DNA of 64,000 bases from Herbaspirillum rubrisubalbicans (GTDB taxonomy: Bacteria; Pseudomonadota; Gammaproteobacteria; Burkholderiales; Burkholderiaceae_D): contig NZ_CP024996.1 of NCBI RefSeq assembly GCF_003719195.1, positions 806,001 to 870,000 on the forward strand, given 5' to 3'. The position numbers were made by a program, and so were the translations under genes. A model generated the notes under the pieces. The model saw nothing but the letters and a program-made list of their open reading frames with translations. It did no database searches and was not told the DNA's origin. Shown here piece by piece: positions 16,724 through 26,663 of this stretch. Numbering within the stretch: the stretch's first letter is position 1; each line of letters begins with the position of its first letter.

Positions 16724-17804
16724 ATATCGTTGGGATGATTGACGGAGCGGTCGATGTGTTGCCGGCCTGCGGCGGTCGCAACTCATCCAGCGGCCAGCGT
16801 GGTCGCACGCCGAAGCCATATTCCTTGCGCGCCACGCTCGGCTCCTCGCGCAGACGCATGGCGCCGGCAAAGGCGATCATGGCACCGTTGTCGGTGCAGA
16901 ACTGCAATTCCGGGTAGAAAACTTCATATCTGCGCTTGGCGGCCGCGGCATTCAAGGCTGCGCGCAGCTGTGCATTGGCACCGACGCCTCCGGCAATGAC
17001 CAAACGCTTCAGATTGGTCTGTTTCAAGGCGGTCATGCACTTGGCTACCAGCACCTCCACGATGGCGTCCACGAAGCCGCGCGCGATGTTGGCCTTGTCC
17101 TGTTCGCAGATGTTGCTGCCGTTGCTGCCGTGTTGCTTGACCACGGTCAGCACGGCAGTCTTGAGCCCGGAGAAACTGAAATCCAGGTTCTTGGAATGCA
17201 ACATGGGCCGTGGCAATTGGTAAGCGTTCGGATCACCGAACTCGGCCAGGCGCGAAATGGCCGGCCCACCGGGATAACCCAGGCCGAGCAGCTTGGCCGA
17301 TTTGTCGAAGGCTTCGCCGGCGGCGTCATCCAGTGTTTCGCCCAGCAGTTCGTAGCGGCCCACGCCATCGACCCGCATCAACTGCGTATGCCCGCCCGAG
17401 ACCAGCAGGGCGATGAAGGGAAAGCGCGGCGGCTTGCTGGCCAATAGCGGCGAGAGCAGATGACCCTCCAGGTGATGGATGCCCAGCACCGGCTTGTCCA
17501 GCGCCAGCCCCAGCCCGCAGGCTACCGACGCACCCACCAGTAGCGCCCCGGCCAGGCCCGGGCCTTGGGTGTAGGCGATGGCGTCGATCTCCTGGGCCGC
17601 CACCCGGGCATCGGACAGGGTTTGCTTGAGCAGGGGAATGGCGCGGCGGATGTGGTCGCGCGAGGCCAGTTCGGGGACCACGCCACCGTATTGTTGGTGC
17701 ATGGCAATCTGCGAATGCAGGGCATGGGCCAGCAGGCCGCGCTCGGTGTCGTACAGAGCAAGGCCGGTTTCGTCACAGGAGGATTCGACGCCGAGAACTA
17801 ACAT
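16722..17804 (-). CDS. tsaD: tRNA threonylcarbamoyladenosine synthase subunit TsaD
   Basis: TsaD is the catalytic subunit that transfers the threonylcarbamoyl group to A37 of ANN-decoding tRNAs. The 360-residue ASKHA-fold protein shows [11 protein letters not shown] at the start, the metal-binding [21 protein letters not shown], and [10 protein letters not shown]. The ATG at 17804 gives the standard [12 protein letters not shown] start. Its ATPase partner tsaE is at 4920-5405. It stands alone on the minus strand, divergent from ybiB. Confidence 0.95.
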   Translation of the reverse strand: MLVLGVESSCDETGLALYDTERGLLAHALHSQIAMHQQYGGVVPELASRDHIRRAIPLLKQTLSDARVAAQEIDAIAYTQGPGLAGALLVGASVACGLGLALDKPVLGIHHLEGHLLSPLLASKPPRFPFIALLVSGGHTQLMRVDGVGRYELLGETLDDAAGEAFDKSAKLLGLGYPGGPAISRLAEFGDPNAYQLPRPMLHSKNLDFSFSGLKTAVLTVVKQHGSNGSNICEQDKANIARGFVDAIVEVLVAKCMTALKQTNLKRLVIAGGVGANAQLRAALNAAAAKRRYEVFYPELQFCTDNGAMIAFAGAMRLREEPSVARKEYGFGVRPRWPLDELRPPQAGNTSTAPSIIPTI

Positions 17805-17921
17805 GGGATGGACTCAATGAAGCGGCCGGCACCGGCACCCAGGTGGGGCGGCGCGGCAAAGGCGCTATTGTAATGGAAAGCCCGGCGCGCAGACGCCTGG
17901 CTGCGACAAAGGACGATTTTG

Positions 17922-18932
17922 GTGTACCCTTCGGCCATGCCAAACCATGCCCCCAATGCTGCTCCGGCCATCGCCGTCGAGCCCGCCACCGACTTTGCTG
18001 CCGCCCGTTTCATCAAGGAAATCGGACGCGGCAAGGATGGTGCCCGCAGTCTCTCGCGCGAAGATGCGCAATTGATGTACCAGGCCATGCTCGATGGCCG
18101 CGTCAGCGACCTTGAGCTGGGCGCCATTCTCCTGGCCATGCGCATCAAGGGCGAATCGGTAGAAGAGATCGCCGGATTCCTGGCTGCCGCCGAAGCATCC
18201 TTCGTGCCGCTGCGCGCACCCAGCGGGCCATACGCGCCGGTCGTGCTGCCCAGCTATAACGGTTCGCGCAAGATGGCCAACCTCACGCCGCTGTTGTGCA
18301 TGTTGCTGGTGCGCCGTGGCGTGCCGGTACTCATGCACGGGGTGACCCGCGATCCACAGCGCGTGACCAGCGCCGAGATATTCAGTGCACTGGATGTGCG
18401 CCATGCTACAAACGCGTCCGAGGCAGAAGCTTTGATGGCAGCGGGGCAACCTGCCTTTATCCCGATTGCCGCGTTGGCCCCGGCTATCGCCCGCCTGCTC
18501 GACATGCGCGCCCGACTGGGCGTGCGCAATTCTACCCACACCTTGGTAAAGATCATGCAACCGTTTGCGCAGCCGGCACTGCGCTTGACTTCATATACCC
18601 ATCCAGAATACCTGGAGATGTTGACCGACTACTTCAGTCACTCCGCCCCGCATGAGCGCGGCGATGTCTTCCTGATGCGTGGCACCGAAGGGGAGACCGT
18701 GGCTAATGCGCGGCGCGCGCAACGCATCGATTGGTTCAGTCATGGTCAACGCACCGTGTTGGTGGAAAAGCAGAGTGTGGCCGAGGACTTGCCGGACCTG
18801 CCCGAGGGACGTGATGCGGCTACTACTGCGCAGTGGATTCGCGAAGTGCTGGAGGGGCGCCGTCCGGTGCCCGAGGCCATCGCCGAGCAAATCGAGCATT
18901 GCGTGGACGTAGCGGCTCGCATCGGCAAATAA
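17922..18932 (+). CDS. ybiB: YbiB-like nucleic-acid-binding protein (TrpD2 family)
   Basis: The protein has the fold of anthranilate phosphoribosyltransferase, with FIKEIGRGKDGARSLSREDA near the start and LARMRIKGES-like helices. YbiB/TrpD2 proteins lack the enzyme activity and bind nucleic acid instead; in E. coli ybiB is tied to the SOS response. The region GSRKMANLTPLLCMLL replaces the glycine-rich PRPP-binding segment. AAAGGA ends nine bases before a GTG at 17922, which I prefer; an ATG at 17937 is the alternative and gives 331 residues. Confidence 0.82.
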   Translation: MYPSAMPNHAPNAAPAIAVEPATDFAAARFIKEIGRGKDGARSLSREDAQLMYQAMLDGRVSDLELGAILLAMRIKGESVEEIAGFLAAAEASFVPLRAPSGPYAPVVLPSYNGSRKMANLTPLLCMLLVRRGVPVLMHGVTRDPQRVTSAEIFSALDVRHATNASEAEALMAAGQPAFIPIAALAPAIARLLDMRARLGVRNSTHTLVKIMQPFAQPALRLTSYTHPEYLEMLTDYFSHSAPHERGDVFLMRGTEGETVANARRAQRIDWFSHGQRTVLVEKQSVAEDLPDLPEGRDAATTAQWIREVLEGRRPVPEAIAEQIEHCVDVAARIGK

Positions 18933-19189
18933 ATTTGCCTGCAGAGTGGATGTTTTGCCACAGCATCTCCTGTGCTGCGGGAAGCTGACGAATTGACAGT
19001 AAGTTCCGGGCGCAGCGATGTCGCATCGAAGGTCAGCGATGGTCAGTCAATCCTTGGGGAAAGTCGGGATGAAGCGACAGGGCGGTCGCGCGGGTAATTT
19101 CGGAACGAAGATCCCTGGGGCGCGGGATCGTGTTTCTGAGGGACAGGTAACTGGCTCAACGCCGAGGATAGCGTATCGGGTGCTTGTCG

Positions 19190-19645
19190 TCAGTTGCGCG
19201 CACGGCGTCGCGTGGTACTGGCCTTGGCGGCGGGACTACTCTTCTCGGGGACCTGGGTGGCGACCTGGGCGAAGGCGAAGATGACTTCCTTGACGATCTT
19301 GCGCTGCGGGGCCGGCAGGTTGATGAAGGCCTCGAAGGCTTCGCGCTCGCGGTAGCCGATGGCTTCTTCCCAGCGTGCGCGACGCTTGTCGATACGCTTG
19401 CCGATCTCTTCGCCGAAGCGCAGATGCTGAGGGGTGACGATGAGCCATTCGGCCAGCGTCTCCAGCTTGTCTTGCTTGGGCATGGACTCGCCCAGCAGCC
19501 AGCGGCGCACGCCATGCAGGGTCATCGGCTTGCCCCAGTAGCGCAAATTGAATTCCCTCTCCAGAACGGCGGGCTTGGGTTCGTATCCAGATTTTTCCAT
19601 CGCAGCGCGTAGGCGCTTTGCGAATTTTTGATTGGCGGTTTCCAT
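19190..19645 (-). CDS. Helix-turn-helix transcriptional regulator
   Basis: The 151-residue basic protein has an N-terminal helix-turn-helix region of the Cro/CI-like type, about residues 5-75 (MTLHGVRRWLLGESMPKQDK is the recognition part), and a Lys/Arg-rich tail. No effector domain is visible. It lies alone between ybiB and a long gap, with an inverted repeat in its upstream region that may be its own operator. The regulated genes are unknown. Confidence 0.7.
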   Translation of the reverse strand: METANQKFAKRLRAAMEKSGYEPKPAVLEREFNLRYWGKPMTLHGVRRWLLGESMPKQDKLETLAEWLIVTPQHLRFGEEIGKRIDKRRARWEEAIGYREREAFEAFINLPAPQRKIVKEVIFAFAQVATQVPEKSSPAAKASTTRRRARN

Positions 19646-19682
19646 GTTTTCGAAGGTACTTTGACGTAACGCTTTCCGGGGT

Positions 19683-19717
19683 ACGTTTGCATTTGGGGTG
19701 AGTTACGCAGCAAACGT
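19683..19717. promoter_or_regulatory. Inverted repeat upstream of the HTH regulator
   Basis: ACGTTTGC (19683-19690) and GCAAACGT (19710-19717) are perfect complements 19 bases apart, about 40-70 bases in front of the regulator start. This spacing suits two half-sites on one DNA face and suggests autoregulation. Confidence 0.45.
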
Positions 19718-20639
19718 GATTTATGCTCACTGGTTCGGAGAGTTGCGCCATCGGTCGCGCCGGGGCCATTGAAACATACCCGCAGGACAATACGGACTCG
19801 CATTTTCGGCAGATGGGAAAATGTGCATGTTCAGGCGCTCCGGAGCGATGGTTGATCAAGTGTGCAGGCGCTCATGGCGTGCGTGAACGCACGTGGATGT
19901 CAGGTCATCAGGCCACTTCGGGCAGGTCTTGGTGGGATGTCCGGATGCACTTGGTGCTGCATCGCTGGCCAGTAGAGAGGAGGGTAAAACGCCGATGATT
20001 GCCGCCCTTGCATTGTCGGTCCAGATGAGACCAACGTGCGTGGGTGGGGGGAATTTTATTTAGAACTTGTCTCCATCGAGAGACAACGAGACGGCGTGCT
20101 CCATGTGTGGCGCAGTGCGGTATTTTGGGCTGGAAGCGCGCTAGAATAGCGGGACCCCGAAGGGGGCGCATCAATATGGTGAATAAGACGCCAATATATT
20201 TCCCATTCTATGGGGACAAAATTTAGTTAGAAAATTCGCCTCTCATCCCATGGGGGAATGGCACTCAACCCGGGCTTTTCGGGCGGGAAGACAAAGCAGC
20301 ACGCTGGTAGAAACAAATCAAATAAATCACGAAGTCAGCAGCATCCCTGTGGTACGTTTTGGTTACGTAACTTTTTATTTTCCTGGAGTGGCTAAGTGGT
20401 CCTGATCGCACGGCACAGTATTGGCCTTGTGCTGGCACCATCAAGGTACGTTCCAGGATGGAACGCGGCGACCCGTTGAGAGGCAACGGAAGATCGACTG
20501 ACGTCTTGCTGAATGCTGCGCCAGGTGTGGCGTCTTTCCAGCCAGGACGGAACGGCCGCGATACCGAGCAGGCGTGATGTCCTGCGGGCTCCCAGCGATC
20601 GCCCGCATGGATTGTGCGCATCCGAGCCCAGGTTCGACC
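19718..20639. other. Gap of about 920 bases without a supported gene
   Basis: The stretch is less GC-rich than its surroundings, with AT-rich patches at about 20050-20070 and 20190-20240 and a small hairpin CCCAT-TCT-ATGGG near 20205. Short open frames here lack ribosome sites and codon character. The promoter of the GGDEF-EAL gene must lie in its right part, but I could not place it. Confidence 0.5.
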
Positions 20640-22742
20640 ATGTCAGCTTCCTTTCATTTCCTGCTGTTGGCCTTTGCTTTGCTGGTAGCCAGTCTGTCGG
20701 CTTATGCGGCGCTGGAGGTGTCCGAGCGCATCGTGCTGCAGGACAGCCAGCATCGGCGGCTTTGGTTAGCCATCGGTGCGGCCGTGTTCGGGGTGGGCGT
20801 GTGGGGTGCCATGCTGTTGACGGTGGCGGCGCTGGATTTGACTACGGCCCTCGCCTTCGATGCCCGGCTGGTGATGCTGGCACTGCTGCTGTGTTTGGGC
20901 AGCGCCTTCTACCTGATGCACCTGACCGGGATACGGCGCCCGCTCCCGCTGCACTTGCTCATCGGCGGACTAAGCATCGGTGCCGCCTTCAATGCCGCCT
21001 TCCATATCGTCCTCAAGTCCATGCTGCTGGACCCGCCGCTGGTCTATCAGGTTCCCCTGCTGCTGGTGGCGCTGGTGGTCACCGAGATAGTGGCCGTGTT
21101 CATCGTCACGCTCTTTTCGGCCAGCAACGGGCGCAAGCCCATGACCGGCTCGCTCAATTCGCAGCAGGCGCGGCGCGTGCTGGCGGCACTGCTGGTGGGC
21201 GCCGGCCTGGTGTCATCCGCGGTGGCCGGCCTGCGCGCGCTGCTCATCGATCCGCAGGCGCACAGCGGGATGTCGGGGGGCATTACACGCGAGCACCTGG
21301 TCAATGGCCTGGTGTTCCTGGCGTTTCTGGCGATGGCCCTGGCGCTGGTGGTCAGCGGCGCGCAGCGCAACCAGGTACTCAAGAAGATCGTCGGCCGGAC
21401 CAATGACAAGCTGTTGCATTTTGCCACCCATGATGTGTTGACCGGCCTACCCAACCGCGTCCTGCTGACCGACCGCATCCAGCACGCCATCGAAGTGGCG
21501 CGTCGCAATGGCAAGCCTTTTGCGGTGCTGTTCATGGACCTGGATGGCTTCAAGGCGATCAATGACTCGCTCGGTCATGCCGTGGGGGACGGTCTGTTGG
21601 TGGCGGTGGCGCAGCGTATCCGTGCCTGCGTGCGCGGCGAGGACATGGTGGCGCGCATCGGCGGCGATGAATTCGTGGTGGTGATGGGCAATCTTTCCAC
21701 CCCTGTGGTGGTGGAACAATTGTCGGAAAACATCCTGATGGCGTTGCGCCAGGATTTCCAGGTGGACGACGCCACCCTGTGCGTGACCTCCAGCATCGGC
21801 ATCGCGGTCTATCCCAATAGCGGCGAGACGGTCGATATGTTGATGAAGAATGCCGACGCCGCCATGTACGAAGCCAAGCAGAGCGGGCGTAATACCTATC
21901 GTTTCTTCGAGCCGGCCATGCACGCCAGCGCCATGCGTCATCTGCAGGTGCGGCAGGCCTTGCAGCAGGCCATCGCGGAGCAGCAGTTCCGCTTGCACTT
22001 CCAGCCCAAGTATCACGGCGCCAGCAAGGAGCTGACCGGCGTGGAAGCCTTGCTGCGCTGGCGTCATCCAGATCTGGGCGAGATGACCCCGTCCGAATTC
22101 ATTCCCATTGCCGAACGCTCTGGCCAGATCCTGCCCATCGGTGATTGGGTGTTGCACGCGGTATGTACGCAGATCGCCCGCTGGGATGCGGCTGGGATGA
22201 AGCCGGTAAAAGTAGCCTTGAACCTGTCGCCGCTACAGATGCGCACGGATCTGGTGGAGAGTATTCTCAAGATGGTGGGGGCGACGGGCATCGCGCCACA
22301 GCGGCTGATGTTCGAGATCACCGAGACGGCGGCGATGAAGGATGTGGAACGTACCACGCAGGTGGTGCGCGAGCTGCAATCGCTGGGCTTCGACATTGCC
22401 ATTGATGACTTCGGTACCGGCTATTCCAGCCTGGCTTATCTGGCGCAATTCCACTGTCGGCAGGTCAAGATCGATCGTTTCTTCACCTCGCGGCTGGACC
22501 AGGAAGATCATTCGGGGCGCGCCATCGTGGCCGCCATCATTGCACTGGCCCATGCCTTGCAGATGGAAGTGGTGGCCGAGGGGGTGGAAACCGAAGGGCA
22601 ACTGCGCGAATTGCAGTTGCTGCACTGTGACCAGGTCCAGGGGTTCCTGTTGGGGCGACCGGCCGAAGCACCGACGGTCCCCGGCCTGATCGATGCCAGC
22701 AACGACGATCTGTTCGCTGCCGGCGGCCAGCTCAAACGTTGA
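20640..22742 (+). CDS. Membrane-bound GGDEF-EAL protein with degenerate MHYT-like sensor
   Basis: Seven or eight membrane helices (about residues 1-240) are followed by GGDEF (about 255-420, motif RIGGDEFVVV) and EAL (about 435-690, motifs GVEALLRW, DDFGTGYSS and EGVETEGQ). Both catalytic signatures are intact, so it may make and break cyclic di-GMP. The membrane part aligns by eye with MHYT repeats: AVFGVGVWGAMLLTVAAL sits where family members have GIWSMHF, so the Met-His metal ligands are mostly lost. The ATG at 20640 was chosen because hydrophobic homology begins there. The end overlaps the convergent MATE gene by 11 bases. Confidence 0.88.
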   Translation: MSASFHFLLLAFALLVASLSAYAALEVSERIVLQDSQHRRLWLAIGAAVFGVGVWGAMLLTVAALDLTTALAFDARLVMLALLLCLGSAFYLMHLTGIRRPLPLHLLIGGLSIGAAFNAAFHIVLKSMLLDPPLVYQVPLLLVALVVTEIVAVFIVTLFSASNGRKPMTGSLNSQQARRVLAALLVGAGLVSSAVAGLRALLIDPQAHSGMSGGITREHLVNGLVFLAFLAMALALVVSGAQRNQVLKKIVGRTNDKLLHFATHDVLTGLPNRVLLTDRIQHAIEVARRNGKPFAVLFMDLDGFKAINDSLGHAVGDGLLVAVAQRIRACVRGEDMVARIGGDEFVVVMGNLSTPVVVEQLSENILMALRQDFQVDDATLCVTSSIGIAVYPNSGETVDMLMKNADAAMYEAKQSGRNTYRFFEPAMHASAMRHLQVRQALQQAIAEQQFRLHFQPKYHGASKELTGVEALLRWRHPDLGEMTPSEFIPIAERSGQILPIGDWVLHAVCTQIARWDAAGMKPVKVALNLSPLQMRTDLVESILKMVGATGIAPQRLMFEITETAAMKDVERTTQVVRELQSLGFDIAIDDFGTGYSSLAYLAQFHCRQVKIDRFFTSRLDQEDHSGRAIVAAIIALAHALQMEVVAEGVETEGQLRELQLLHCDQVQGFLLGRPAEAPTVPGLIDASNDDLFAAGGQLKR

Positions 22743-24123
22743 GTTCGCCGCGCGCTGCACGTTGCTGGATCACGCGCAGATAGGCCAGCAGGCCCACCGC
22801 CACCAGCCCGAGGCTGACGCTATTGGCTGCCCAGAATCCGACCGGGCCGTGCAGGGCGGCCGGTGCCATGCCCAGCGGATCCAGACCAAGCACATAGCCG
22901 CCACCCAGCCCCACACCCCACAACGTGACTGCGTAGATCACGGTGGGCACCACCGCGACCTTGTAGGCACGCAGCACGAAGGCGGTGGTCACCTGCATCG
23001 AATCGAAGAGCTGGTAGAAGGCGATGTAGAGGAACAGCGGCAGTGCGGCACCGAGAATGACTGGATCGGGCGTGTAGGCATGAATGATGTGTACGCGCAT
23101 GAACCACACGATCACGCCCATCACCGCCGACAGCGACACCGCCAGCCGGATTCCGGCGCGGCCGATCTTCCTGGCTTCGGCCATGTTGGCCCCGCCAATG
23201 GCTTGCGCCACCAGGGTGCTGGTAGCGCTGGCGATGGACAGCGGCAGCATGTAGAGCACGGTACCGACATTGCCGGCAATCTGGTGCCCGGCCACCGGTA
23301 CCGCACCCAGGCGAGCGATAAAGACGGCCATGAGCGTGAAGGCGGTGACCTCGATGAAGTAGGACATGCCAATCGGAATGCCCAGCAGCAACAGGTTGCG
23401 CTGGATCTTCCACGAGGGAGCCACGAAACCGGTGCCGAACAGCTTGAGCGGACGATACAGCGGCAGGCGTGCCACCAGTAGCCAGGCGGCCAGCATCATC
23501 AGCCAGGCGATGACGGTGGTGGCAATGGCGCAGCCAGGACCGCCGAAGGCAGGCAAGCCCAGGCCACCAAAGATCAGCAGGGCATTCAGGGGCAGCTTGA
23601 GTGCCAATCCGCCAACCTGCAGCGCCATGACCATCTTGGGGCGCGCCATGGCTGTATTGAGCGATGAATAGACGCGGAACAATAGCGTCGCCGGCAGGGC
23701 CAGTGCTTCGATGCGCAGATACAGCGTGGCCTTGCCCACCAGTTCCGGCGAGGCCTTGGCAAAGGCGAGCAAAAGCGGGGCGAACATCAGCACCAGCGAC
23801 CCGACGATGGACAGCAGCACGGCCAGCCACATGCCCTGCTTGACCTCGTTGCCAATCTCATCCAGGCGTCCGGCGCCGAACAGTTGACCGATGGTCGGCT
23901 GCAATGCCTGCAGCACGCCCGACAATCCCACGAAGACGCTGATGTAGATCGACACGCCCAACGCTAGCGCCCCCAGGTCCAGCGCCGAGAAGCGCGAGAC
24001 CATCACGGTATCGATGACGCCATTGGCGATGATGGCCAGTTGGCCGATCAACAGCGGCCAGGCCAGCCGCGCTATGCGGCCGACGTGGTGGCGGGAGGAG
24101 AGGGCGGGCAGTTCTTTTGTCAC
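22732..24123 (-). CDS. MATE family multidrug efflux transporter (NorM-like)
   Basis: The 463-residue protein has twelve membrane segments in two homologous halves, as in MATE exporters that use sodium or proton gradients to expel cationic compounds. Family-typical stretches include RIARLAWPLLIGQLA at the start, GVIDTVMVSRFS, and GVLQALQPTIGQLFGAG with its conserved Gln-Pro. It starts at a GTG. It follows the glycosyltransferase gene by 39 bases on the same strand and may share its transcript. Confidence 0.9.
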   Translation of the reverse strand: MTKELPALSSRHHVGRIARLAWPLLIGQLAIIANGVIDTVMVSRFSALDLGALALGVSIYISVFVGLSGVLQALQPTIGQLFGAGRLDEIGNEVKQGMWLAVLLSIVGSLVLMFAPLLLAFAKASPELVGKATLYLRIEALALPATLLFRVYSSLNTAMARPKMVMALQVGGLALKLPLNALLIFGGLGLPAFGGPGCAIATTVIAWLMMLAAWLLVARLPLYRPLKLFGTGFVAPSWKIQRNLLLLGIPIGMSYFIEVTAFTLMAVFIARLGAVPVAGHQIAGNVGTVLYMLPLSIASATSTLVAQAIGGANMAEARKIGRAGIRLAVSLSAVMGVIVWFMRVHIIHAYTPDPVILGAALPLFLYIAFYQLFDSMQVTTAFVLRAYKVAVVPTVIYAVTLWGVGLGGGYVLGLDPLGMAPAALHGPVGFWAANSVSLGLVAVGLLAYLRVIQQRAARGELNV

Positions 24124-24162
24124 GCAGGAAGAGAGGCTTTCAACGAGGAGGCCGGTGCGTCA

Positions 24163-25887
24163 TCAACGACCGGCACGGCGATAGAGGCGGAAGCGTTCGT
24201 CGCGGTCCGAGGGGCGGCGGCCTTCCCACACCATGCGCCAGTTGCCAGGGTATTGGCGCAGCATGAGGGAAGCGTCCTGATTGCTGATGTCATCTTGCAG
24301 CAGCAGGTAGTCGCAGCCTTGCTCGTGCTCATCGGCAAAGCGCACGTTGCCGAAGTAGGCGAAGGAGGCGCGCTGGGCCGGGCCCACATTGGTCTGCACG
24401 CATTGCTTGACCGAGCCCAGCTTGGATTCGATCTGTTCGGCCACGCCCGCATAGCTCTTGCCGTAGTTGACCCAGGGTAGCCACAGCGTCATCAGCAACA
24501 CCCAGCACAGGATCACGCCGCCTGACGACAGCACCACGGCGCGCCACAGCACCGAGGGCCGGCGCGAGATGCGCCAGTGCACCACCACGATCCAGGCGAC
24601 GGTGGCGGCCACGGCGATGGCTAGCGATATCCACTCGAAGCCGGGTTTGAAGCCGGGCGCAAGCTTGTAGGCATTGCGCGCTATCTTTGTCGGCCAGCCG
24701 GTTTCCTTGGCGATCCAGCCGATCCAGATGAAGGCGGCCGAGGTCGTCAGGGTCATCACCGAGAACCAGTCCACTGCATTGATGGCGCCGCGTTTCATGG
24801 TCGGCAGACCGAAGGCGGCCAGGATGGCCAGCGCCGGCAGCAGTGGCAGCAACATGCCTTCTTCGCGATGGACGTTGATGAGCACCAGCAAGGTAATGGG
24901 AATGAGGAAGGCCAGCGGCAGCGCGATATGCAGCGAACCCAACTGGCGCCGCCAGGCATACAGCGCCCAGCCGGCGAAGGGCCACGCAGGCCAGGCGAAC
25001 CAGACACCATACTTGCCCAGGAAGGCCAGGGTGGATAGCGTGGGGCGGTTCAACTGGTAGATGTTCCAGCTCATCCACAGGTCGAACTGGCTGGCCGCCT
25101 CGCTCGGCGCCCATTGGTGTAGCGCCAGTATCCAGGCAGCGCTGATGAACAAGCTCAATGGCAGCGCCAGCAGCAGTAACAGGCCCAGTGCCCGCAAGTC
25201 CTTGCGCAAGGCCGCCAATACCAGCAAGGCGATCAGCACGCCGGCGGGCAGCAGCCAGCCATAGGTCAGCACCAACATGCCCAGTGCCAGGCCCAGCCAG
25301 ATGCCATGGCGCAGCTTGCCGGCATCGAAGACGCGCACCGCGCCAAACATGGCATAGGCCACCAGGGCGATCTGCAGCGTCTTGGGGCTGGTCTCGTGGC
25401 TGTGCAAGAGTAGGCCCAGGAAACCGAGATAGATCAGGAAGGCGCCATCGGCCAGCGTGCGGCCGAAGTCCTTGGGTTCGGGCTGGCCGCCGAAGGCCAG
25501 CTTGAGCGGCTGTGCTTCAGGGCGGCGGCCCAGCAAATAGGTGGTGTACCAGATCGACAGCGAGCCCACCAGGAAGCAACCGATGGTGGACACGCGTGCG
25601 GCCAGCGGATCGCCCAGCAGCCAGCCCAAGAGTCGGATGCAGATCGCCCCGAACCAGTAGGCCAGCGGGCTTTCGGCCGGCAGCGGCAAACCTGCCACGT
25701 TGGGCGTGAGCCAGTCGGCCAGGGTGCCGTGGGCCATGGTCCACATGATGCCGAAGCTGGTGGCATCCTCGTTCTTCCAGGGATCGCGGCCGATCAGACC
25801 CGGCAGGATATACAGGAGGGCGAGCGCGAGCAGGGCCATGCGCGGAAGCGCATTGGTGGCTGCGGCTGGAAGACGGACTGGCTTCAT
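24163..25887 (-). CDS. ArnT/PMT-like membrane glycosyltransferase (family 39 type)
   Basis: The 574-residue protein has about 11-12 membrane segments in its first 480 residues and a soluble C-terminal domain. GLIGRDPWKNEDATSFGIMW carries the acidic Asp/Glu pair of the first periplasmic loop seen in GT-C enzymes such as ArnT. Such enzymes move a sugar from a polyprenyl-phosphate donor to lipid A, protein or another lipid; the acceptor here is unknown. The ATG at 25887 was chosen over a neighbouring TTG. Confidence 0.8.
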   Translation of the reverse strand: MKPVRLPAAATNALPRMALLALALLYILPGLIGRDPWKNEDATSFGIMWTMAHGTLADWLTPNVAGLPLPAESPLAYWFGAICIRLLGWLLGDPLAARVSTIGCFLVGSLSIWYTTYLLGRRPEAQPLKLAFGGQPEPKDFGRTLADGAFLIYLGFLGLLLHSHETSPKTLQIALVAYAMFGAVRVFDAGKLRHGIWLGLALGMLVLTYGWLLPAGVLIALLVLAALRKDLRALGLLLLLALPLSLFISAAWILALHQWAPSEAASQFDLWMSWNIYQLNRPTLSTLAFLGKYGVWFAWPAWPFAGWALYAWRRQLGSLHIALPLAFLIPITLLVLINVHREEGMLLPLLPALAILAAFGLPTMKRGAINAVDWFSVMTLTTSAAFIWIGWIAKETGWPTKIARNAYKLAPGFKPGFEWISLAIAVAATVAWIVVVHWRISRRPSVLWRAVVLSSGGVILCWVLLMTLWLPWVNYGKSYAGVAEQIESKLGSVKQCVQTNVGPAQRASFAYFGNVRFADEHEQGCDYLLLQDDISNQDASLMLRQYPGNWRMVWEGRRPSDRDERFRLYRRAGR

Positions 25888-26090
25888 CAAGATGTTGTTG
25901 CTCTTGTTCTGTACTGCGAGGTTGGGTGGTGCGCTGGCCGGACGGGTCTTGGCTGCGCTGTCGCCGTGGGATTCGGTGACTAGTATTTTTTTGCAGGCCC
26001 TATTGTGCAGGAAATCGCAGTAAATAGTTGTTTCTGTCTGCTACATGGTGGTGCACGCCGTGCCGATCCACCACGGACGACCAAAACAAA

Positions 26091-26115
26091 AAAGGCAGCC
26101 TGAGCTGCCTTTTTT
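26091..26115 (-). terminator. Terminator of rpmE2
   Basis: AAAGGCAGC and GCTGCCTTT form a short strong stem, with T-rich DNA on both sides when read from either strand. It follows rpmE2 by about 15 bases. Confidence 0.8.
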
Positions 26116-26129
26116 GAGGGAAGTACAGA

Positions 26130-26399
26130 TTACGCCTTCGAGACAGCGGTCTTCGAACCAACGGAACCGAACTTCTGGCGGAACTTCTCGACGCGGCCAG
26201 CGGTGTCGACGATCTTGTGCTTGCCGGTGTAGAACGGGTGCGATTCGGAGGACACTTCGATCTTCACCAGGGGATATTGCTTGCCTTCGAATTCAGCAGT
26301 TTCGCGGGTGCCGATGGTCGAGCGGGTGACGAACTTGAAGTCGTTCGACATGTCGTGGAACAGGACTTCGCGGTAATCCGGGTGGATGCCTTCTTTCAT
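26130..26399 (-). CDS. rpmE2: 50S ribosomal protein L31 type B
   Basis: The 89-residue protein begins [18 protein letters not shown] and lacks the CxxC zinc motif of the standard L31, which marks the zinc-independent type B. Such copies replace the zinc-containing form under zinc limitation in bacteria having both; only this one is in the window. The frame is open a few codons upstream, but the ATG at 26399 is the conserved start. Confidence 0.95.
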   Translation of the reverse strand: MKEGIHPDYREVLFHDMSNDFKFVTRSTIGTRETAEFEGKQYPLVKIEVSSESHPFYTGKHKIVDTAGRVEKFRQKFGSVGSKTAVSKA

Positions 26400-26607
26400 G
26401 ATTGCCTCAAGAGTAGTTTGGTAGCCAATCGCCACTTCGTCGGTCGCCTTGCTTCTTGACCCGATTGATGATCACTTGCCGGTTTGGAAAAGTCCGAAAT
26501 TATACAGTGGAATCAGGGGCTTGGGTCAAGGCGGACCACTGGCCGCAGGCCGTCGACGTGGTTTTTCAGTTGAAAATACGTCGCTATTGTTGCTGTCAGA
26601 TCAATAA

Positions 26608-26640
26608 AAAACGGCATGTCCGGTGAAGGACATGCCGTTT
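26608..26640 (-). terminator. Terminator of rho
   Basis: AAACGGCATGTCC and GGACATGCCGTTT form a 13-base perfect stem with a 6-base loop. On the minus strand it is followed by TTTTTTATTGA. It lies about 25 bases past the rho stop. Confidence 0.88.
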
Positions 26641-26663
26641 CCTGATCTTGCCAGCAGCGATGC

